A stretch of DNA of 64,000 nucleotides, from contig NC_011830.1 in assembly GCF_000021925.1 (NCBI RefSeq), positions 3,197,001 to 3,261,000 of the forward strand. Reading direction: 5' to 3'. Each line of letters opens with the position of its first letter. Positions within the stretch are counted from its first letter, which is position 1. The position numbers were made by a program, and so were the translations under genes. This DNA comes from Desulfitobacterium hafniense DCB-2 (GTDB lineage Bacteria; Bacillota; Desulfitobacteriia; Desulfitobacteriales; Desulfitobacteriaceae). Shown here in pieces: positions 58,986-64,000 of this stretch. The notes under the pieces are model-generated. The model was given only the letters and a program-made list of their open reading frames with translations. It was not told where the DNA came from and ran no database searches.

Positions 58986-60228
58986 GACCTTCATCCTTTC
59001 GATAACGCCTTAGCCAAAAAACTATCCCACCCATAAACAGTAAGGTAATGGTTCCACTGATGATAAAGGTCATCCTCGCTCCCCATAAATCGGATAATGT
59101 CCCAGCGTAAAGGCTTCCTATGGGAATCATACCTCCAAAAACCAGATTATAAACACTCATGACTCTTCCCCGATATTGACTGTCCACTGTAATCTGGATC
59201 AATGAATTGGCTGAAGCTGAAAAAACAATCATGGACCAACCAAGAAAAGCTAAGAAAAAGGCACTAAAAAAATAGGTGTTCTGCAATCCTACAACCACAT
59301 TAAACATTCCCAATCCAAAGGCTCCCACCAAAAGCAAACGAGGTTGCGGGCCTTCTGCACTTCTGATCGCCACGGTTAAAGCGCCGATCAGAGCGCCCAA
59401 TCCCAAAGCGCTCATCAGAAGCCCATAGCCCAGGGCCTCTGCCTGCAAATCAATTTTGGCCAGAACAGGGACCAGTACATTAAAATTCATGGCGATAGTG
59501 CTCAGAAAACCCATCATCATCATGACGATCAGAATGGAGGGAGTTTTTCTTATATAGCTCAAACCATTGAGGATATCTTTCCTCAAGGTTTCTTTTTTAG
59601 GAGTGATCTTTTCCTGATGAGGAATAGCCGGAACAAAAATTAAAATTGCCAAAACACCAATAAAGCTCAAGCCATTAATCAAAAAACACCACATGGGTCC
59701 CCAGATTCCCATAATCACTCCGGCTATGGCAGGGCCAACTAAACGGGCACCATTAAAGATCGCCGAATTGAGGGCGATGGCATTGGCTAAATGCTCTCTT
59801 CCTACCAATTCAATAATAAAGGATTGGCGGGTGGGGACATCTACAGTGTTGGTCACACCCAGAATGAAGGCCATCACAAGAAGCATCCAATAGCGAAGGG
59901 AACCCGAACCTACTAAAAAAGCTAAGGCAAAGGCTAGGATCATCATCACAGTCTGGGTGGCAATCAATACTTTGCGTTTCGGCAAGTGATCGATCCAAGC
60001 TCCGGCTTGCAGAGAGAACAGCATGGTCGGTACAAACTGCATAGCGGCCACCAACCCGAGCAAAAACGGCGAATTTGTCAGCTGCAGGACCAACCAGGCC
60101 TGGCCGATATTTTGGGTCCATGTCCCAATAAGCGAAATAATCTGTCCACCCCAAAACCACCGAAACGGGGAATGACTGAGTGCTGGAAAAGCCCGGTATA
60201 AAGAATTATTCTTATGTAAGCTTGCCAT
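58963..60228 (-). CDS. MFS exporter (EntS-like family)
   Basis: 421 residues with 12 membrane helices, and the MFS motif A region QAGAWIDHLPKRKVLIATQ near residue 75. The opening FRWFWGGQIISLIGTWTQNI is the mark of the MFS_3/EntS group of exporters. Substrate is unknown. ATG with GAGGTTCGAC before it. Confidence 0.9.
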   Translation of the reverse strand: MASLHKNNSLYRAFPALSHSPFRWFWGGQIISLIGTWTQNIGQAWLVLQLTNSPFLLGLVAAMQFVPTMLFSLQAGAWIDHLPKRKVLIATQTVMMILAFALAFLVGSGSLRYWMLLVMAFILGVTNTVDVPTRQSFIIELVGREHLANAIALNSAIFNGARLVGPAIAGVIMGIWGPMWCFLINGLSFIGVLAILIFVPAIPHQEKITPKKETLRKDILNGLSYIRKTPSILIVMMMMGFLSTIAMNFNVLVPVLAKIDLQAEALGYGLLMSALGLGALIGALTVAIRSAEGPQPRLLLVGAFGLGMFNVVVGLQNTYFFSAFFLAFLGWSMIVFSASANSLIQITVDSQYRGRVMSVYNLVFGGMIPIGSLYAGTLSDLWGARMTFIISGTITLLFMGGIVFWLRRYRKDEGHENSSFV

Positions 60229-60398
60229 GTCGAACCTCGGTTATCCTTAATTATATTTCAATCAAATAAAAAGCATCGCCACAGATGCCCAAGGAGCCTT
60301 TTCAGAAAAGATATCTTTAACAAAAATTATAACATAATTTAAGGTGATACAGAAAACAATAACATTTAACTGTACTTATACTTGCTGACAGTGAGAAA

Positions 60399-60422
60399 AA
60401 GGCGCAGCTTTTAGCCCGCCTT
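60399..60422 (-). terminator. Terminator after the 60433 gene
   Basis: On the minus strand AAGGCG pairs with CGCCTT around a 12-base loop and is followed by TTTCTC. Confidence 0.7.
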
Positions 60423-60432
60423 GGAGGGAAAT

Positions 60433-60804
60433 CTAGTGATAATATCTGCCTATGGACTGTTGTTTTTTAATCGCTTTACGCACTTCATTGGCGACCTTCC
60501 AGGTTTCTTGATATTGGGGAGTGATTAAGCTTAATTTTCCTGTATGTTTATCGATCAGGATATCGACTCCGGGCTTTCTTCCCTCTGTCGCTTCACCGGG
60601 ATGCAAAATATCAATCCCTATTTTGTTTTCATCATATTCCGGAGGGATTAAATAGTTAAGCACCTCTTCAGTGGCATCGATCAGCTCTATTACTTGTTCT
60701 TGAGGATATCCCTCTCTAAGTAAAATATCCCTTACTTGAGAAAGAGGGTGATCGAGAGTAAGCAGCATCTGGGCCCGTTGTACCAAATTATAGTCGATTT
60801 CCAC
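60433..60804 (-). CDS. Protein of unknown function
   Basis: 123 residues. A helical N-terminal part (VQRAQMLLTLDHPLSQVRDI...) that resembles a UBA-like three-helix bundle, then a beta-type stretch with HPGEATEGRKPGVDILIDKHTGKL. No family name can be given. GTG start at 60804 with AGAGGTGG seven bases upstream. Confidence 0.65.
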   Translation of the reverse strand: MEIDYNLVQRAQMLLTLDHPLSQVRDILLREGYPQEQVIELIDATEEVLNYLIPPEYDENKIGIDILHPGEATEGRKPGVDILIDKHTGKLSLITPQYQETWKVANEVRKAIKKQQSIGRYYH

Positions 60805-60933
60805 GACGCCACCTCTTTTCATTTTTCTTTACAATTTCATTTTCCCCTTCAGATCAGTTTGAAATACGAACTACTTCTTGTCGAACTTGGTGAAGATGAC
60901 CATTTCCATCAAAATTTAATTTTGGAGGTTTGC

Positions 60934-61377
60934 ATGAACAAATTTTTATCGCTACCGGCCGTTATCGCCGCTATTTCCGGCATTACAATGGCCATTCAAG
61001 GCACTTTGAATTCTCAACTTTATCAAAAAACTTCGATTTTAGCCGCCACTTTGGTTGTACATATCATTGGAACCGTGATTGCACTGATTGCCGTAATGGT
61101 CGCCAGAGTCCCCCTCTTAGAGTATAATTGGTTATCTATTCCTTGGTATCTTTATCTTGGCGGAGTTCTTAGTGTAGTGATTGTCGGCTTGGTCGCCCTA
61201 AGCATTCCCAAGATTGGCGTATGCAATGCGACCACAGCGATCATCATCGGCCAGGTAGGAGCCGCACTCATCATCGATCATCTGGGGCTTTTCGGCGCCG
61301 AACGTCTCGCCTGGAATCCTTGGCAACTCCTTGGGTTATTGTTCTTTGCCGCCGGCGCAAAGCTCCTCTTTAGTTAA
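60934..61377 (+). CDS. DUF606/YdcZ-type DMT-family transporter
   Basis: 147 residues with five predicted membrane helices: ITMAIQGTLNSQLYQ is the family signature near the start and GVCNATTAIIIGQVGAALIIDHLGLFG the next. These small transporters often come in pairs; here only one is seen. Substrate unknown. The ATG at 60934 has GGAGG seven bases upstream; the frame back to 60736 overlaps the divergent gene and is an extension. Confidence 0.88.
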   Translation: MNKFLSLPAVIAAISGITMAIQGTLNSQLYQKTSILAATLVVHIIGTVIALIAVMVARVPLLEYNWLSIPWYLYLGGVLSVVIVGLVALSIPKIGVCNATTAIIIGQVGAALIIDHLGLFGAERLAWNPWQLLGLLFFAAGAKLLFS

Positions 61378-61418
61378 GCCACCCTTTAAATAATCCACCC
61401 TATGGCGTCGCCAGGCTC

Positions 61419-61973
61419 TCATCCTGCTTTCGCCCGTGTCTCAATAGCTGCCATATTGGTAACGATCTGGTAGATTTCATTGGTTACGGTAAACTTCCGG
61501 ATCTGACCGTTGGCAGCTAAAATGAGCGTATTTTTTCCTTCTCCTGTTTGATCACGTTCAATTAAGCGCAAAAGAAAAGCATACCCCTCGCTGTTCACAG
61601 AAAACTGTTTAAAATCTCCATCTGCCACAAAAAGCACCCAATAGCCGGTGGCGACCTCATTGCCGAGATAAAGGGATGTGGGCGAAGAACCATACGTATT
61701 CCCCGCCGAATAGAGATAGTTGGAGGTTGTATTCGTGTAAGGATCTATGGAATAGGGATCATCCGCAACATATCCGTCATAACCGGGATCATAGGTTCCG
61801 ACGGTTGTATCCGCCAATTTGCTCACGGGATCGGTAAGGCGTGAATAAACATCACTGAAAAAATTGGGAAAAAGAATAAACGCTCCTACGCCAATAATGA
61901 GTACCCAAAAGGCCAAAGCCTGTATATCCTGCCATAGTTCATTCCGCGGAGGCCGCCCCCAAGAATTCGGCAT
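61419..61973 (-). CDS. Membrane-anchored protein with a C-terminal beta domain
   Basis: 184 residues. After a short cytoplasmic start a membrane helix (about 19-40), then a Tyr/Asp/Ser-rich linker (about 60-90: YDPGYDGYVADDPYSIDPY), then a ~90-residue beta-rich domain. Family not recognised. The start at 61973 has AAAAGGAGGGG upstream; the frame to 62009 contains it. Confidence 0.7.
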   Translation of the reverse strand: MPNSWGRPPRNELWQDIQALAFWVLIIGVGAFILFPNFFSDVYSRLTDPVSKLADTTVGTYDPGYDGYVADDPYSIDPYTNTTSNYLYSAGNTYGSSPTSLYLGNEVATGYWVLFVADGDFKQFSVNSEGYAFLLRLIERDQTGEGKNTLILAANGQIRKFTVTNEIYQIVTNMAAIETRAKAG

Positions 61974-62125
61974 ATGTACCCCTCCTTTTCTTATCCATGA
62001 CCTTATCACTACTAATTATACGAACGAACAAGGTCCGATATGTTTGTCCCCGAGGGGGATGGGTCATTAAAGTTAGCTTGCATTACCGGCCATCTCCGAC
62101 TAGAATAATACCGAGGTGTTCAAAT

Positions 62126-63901
62126 ATGGAGATACTTCGGGAAAAACTTAGCTTACTGCCGGATAAACCGGGTGTCTATCTGATGAAAGATGCATCCGGC
62201 CAAATTATCTATGTAGGAAAAGCGAAGGTTCTCAAAAACAGAGTCCGCTCCTACTTTACGGGATCCCATAATGGCAAAACCCAGCTGATGATCAGCCTGA
62301 TTGCGGATTTTGAAACGATAATTACCGATTCCGAGGTAGAGGCATTACTCCTAGAGTGCAATCTGATTAAAAAACATAACCCCAAATATAATATTTTATT
62401 GCGGGATGATAAAACTTATCCTTTTATAACCATTACCGATGAAGCACATCCGCGGATTCTCGTAACACGACAAGTCAAAAAAGGGGCGGGAAAATACTAT
62501 GGTCCCTACCCTAATGCTACAGCGGCTAAAGAAGCGGCCCGACTGCTCAACCGCCTCTTCCCTTTTCGCAAATGCCGGCAGATCCCCAACAAACCCTGTC
62601 TCTATTACCATCTTGGGCAATGCTTAGGCCCCTGTCAGGTAGACGTCCCCAAAGAAGCCTATGACAAAATCCGTAAAGAAGCGGCCGCTTTCCTTAAAGG
62701 AGACCAGGGAGCCATTCTTAAAGCCCTGGAGAAAAAAATGAAAGAGGCCTCGGAAAATCTGGAATTCGAAAGAGCCAAAGAATACCGGGACCTGATGGAG
62801 GATCTCAAAAAAGTTGGGGAAAAGCAGAACATCACCTTAAACGACTTCGTCGATCGGGATGTGGTGGGCTATGCCTATACTCAAGATCAACTTTGTATTC
62901 AGATCTTTTATTTGCGCCAGGGCAAACTGCTCTCCCGGGATAATTTCATTTTCCCTTATTACGAGGAACCGGAAGAAGCTTTTGTCTCTTTTCTGGCTCA
63001 GTTCTACACAGAGAGTTCTGCTCTTCCTCAAGAAATCCTCCTCCCTCCCCTGGATATCAGTGTGTTAACAAAGCTCTTCCCCATGGTCGTGCCGCAAAAA
63101 GGTCAAAAGCGGGATCTGGTGCAAATGGCCATGGAAAATGCTCAAACCACTTTACACGAACAGATTTCCATCGAAATACGGAACTTGACGGAATGCACCC
63201 AAGCTTTGGCGGAAATCGGCAACGCCTTAGGCATCCCTTCCCTCCGTACCATCGAGTCCTTTGATATTTCCAATATTGCCGGTACCCATAGTGTAGCAGG
63301 AATGATTCAGTTTCTTGATGGCAAACCTAATCGTAGTCAGTATCGCAAATTCAAGATTCAACCCATGCCGAATATGGATGATACGGCCTCCATGCACCAG
63401 GTGATTGAGCGCCGTTATGCCCGACTCCAGCAAGAAAACCTGCCGCTCCCGGATCTGATCCTGGTGGATGGAGGCAAGGGACAGATCCATGCCGCCCTGG
63501 CTGCTCTCCACAGCTTAAACGCTGCGATTCCTGTTGCCGGCATGGTCAAAAACGACAAGCACCAGACTTCGGCGTTAATCGACGCTATGGACCGCATTCA
63601 CTCCTTGGATCGCCGTTCCGCCGGTTTTCGCTTGCTGGAACGGATTCAAAACGAGGTCCATCGCTTCGCTATTACCTTTCATAGACAGCAAAGGGCTAAA
63701 AGCATGACCCTTTCTGAATTGGACGGCATAGCAGGGGTCGGTCCCAAGCGCAGACAACAGCTCCTTAAGTTTTTTAAATCCATAGATAGTATCCGCCAGG
63801 CCACCCTTGAGGAACTGCAGCAATCCGGCCTTCCTGCCCCGGCAGCTGCGGCGGTCTATCAACATTTCAACTCTCATAAGGAGGAAAACCATGATTCTTA
63901 A
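62126..63901 (+). CDS. uvrC: Excinuclease ABC subunit C
   Basis: 591 residues. N-terminal GIY-YIG nuclease (PGVYLMKDASGQIIYVGKAK with the catalytic Tyr), a UvrB-binding UVR region (about 195-235), the RNase H-like second nuclease (ESFDISN, VDGGKGQIH) and C-terminal HhH repeats (LDGIAGVGPKRRQQLLKFF). It cuts the damaged strand on both sides of lesions in nucleotide-excision repair. All catalytic Asp residues look in place. ATG at 62126 after CGAGGTG; the longer frame from 61997 is an extension. Confidence 0.97.
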   Translation: MEILREKLSLLPDKPGVYLMKDASGQIIYVGKAKVLKNRVRSYFTGSHNGKTQLMISLIADFETIITDSEVEALLLECNLIKKHNPKYNILLRDDKTYPFITITDEAHPRILVTRQVKKGAGKYYGPYPNATAAKEAARLLNRLFPFRKCRQIPNKPCLYYHLGQCLGPCQVDVPKEAYDKIRKEAAAFLKGDQGAILKALEKKMKEASENLEFERAKEYRDLMEDLKKVGEKQNITLNDFVDRDVVGYAYTQDQLCIQIFYLRQGKLLSRDNFIFPYYEEPEEAFVSFLAQFYTESSALPQEILLPPLDISVLTKLFPMVVPQKGQKRDLVQMAMENAQTTLHEQISIEIRNLTECTQALAEIGNALGIPSLRTIESFDISNIAGTHSVAGMIQFLDGKPNRSQYRKFKIQPMPNMDDTASMHQVIERRYARLQQENLPLPDLILVDGGKGQIHAALAALHSLNAAIPVAGMVKNDKHQTSALIDAMDRIHSLDRRSAGFRLLERIQNEVHRFAITFHRQQRAKSMTLSELDGIAGVGPKRRQQLLKFFKSIDSIRQATLEELQQSGLPAPAAAAVYQHFNSHKEENHDS

Positions 63902-64000
63902 TTACCGTGTTGAACTCTGCCGCCAATGCTATTATAAGCGGATGAAACAATGTGCCAAGACGGACCTCTATATCCACAACCGGACATTGGCGGAGCTCGG
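63891..64000 (+). CDS. Start of an unidentified gene downstream of uvrC (runs off the window)
   Basis: ATG at 63891 overlaps the uvrC stop by 11 bases and has AAGGAGG six bases upstream, so it is coupled to uvrC. The 36 residues seen include CRQCYYKRMKQC, a possible metal-binding cysteine group, too short for a family call. Confidence 0.6.
   Translation, partial: MILNYRVELCRQCYYKRMKQCAKTDLYIHNRTLAEL

Overview
This window looks like the chromosome of a spore-forming, anaerobic, low-to-mid GC Firmicute of the Peptococcaceae. Desulfitobacterium or a close relative fits best. The support is a full sporulation signature (spo0A, spoVM, an alpha/beta SASP, prkA-yhbH-spoVR, a SpoVB-type flippase, a PdaB-type deacetylase), Tat-exported fumarate-reductase-like flavoprotein under sigma-54 control, FmdE and siroheme-type proteins, a corrinoid adenosyltransferase, Opp uptake and strong AGGAGG ribosome sites. 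The genus is inferred from gene content, not from a marker search. No phage, plasmid, CRISPR array or transposase was recognised.

Layout. 1-1.5 kb: end of a SpoVB/MurJ-type flippase, then copy A of a large non-coding repeat. 1.5-5.7 kb: SASP, surE, a YpmA-like gene, folE, a TPR protein and a Fur regulator. 5.8-10 kb: a sigma-54 activator divergent from a Tat lipoprotein flavoprotein with a textbook -24/-12 promoter. 10-15.8 kb: a tiny Gly/Tyr/Pro-rich gene, UPF0180, a membrane M28 peptidase, two lipoproteins (one a degenerate PLD protein) and a histidine phosphatase. 15.8-18.2 kb: a probable 6S RNA, a winged-helix protein, FmdE, small membrane proteins and a candidate sRNA. 18.2-23 kb: a unit of DnaA-like ATPase, pfkA and a long FtsA-like protein, then ppiB. 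23-26.3 kb: the zinc operon znuA-znuC-znuB-zur behind a perfect palindrome. 26.3-32.1 kb: dedA, repeat copy B and prkA-yhbH-spoVR. 32-39.3 kb: cobO, TPR proteins, pdaB-like, yitT-like, tRNA-Arg and tmk. 39.4-46.3 kb: oppBCDFA, lying downstream of spo0A on the same strand. 46.6-53.4 kb: GNAT, ferredoxin, a mini sulfite-reductase-like protein with a tiny zinc-ribbon partner, spoVM, pssA and an exonuclease-DinG fusion. 53.5-64 kb: lipoproteins, FhlB plus a FliK-like protein containing a 27-bp minisatellite, a phosphodiesterase, MFS, a DUF606 transporter, uvrC and the start of another gene.

The most notable structure is the 0.6-kb element present twice (847-1480 and 26956-27546, same orientation). 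It consists of two modules, each closed by long inverted repeats. The 208-bp first module is the same length in both copies, while the segment between the modules has been replaced by unrelated sequence. It has no convincing protein and resembles a large structured RNA or a MITE-like element. I could not identify it with a known family.

Many starts were set from Shine-Dalgarno positions rather than the longest reading frame, and several use TTG or GTG. Three genes are under 60 codons: 10097-10252, 48392-48538 and the 21-codon spoVM at 49291-49356.
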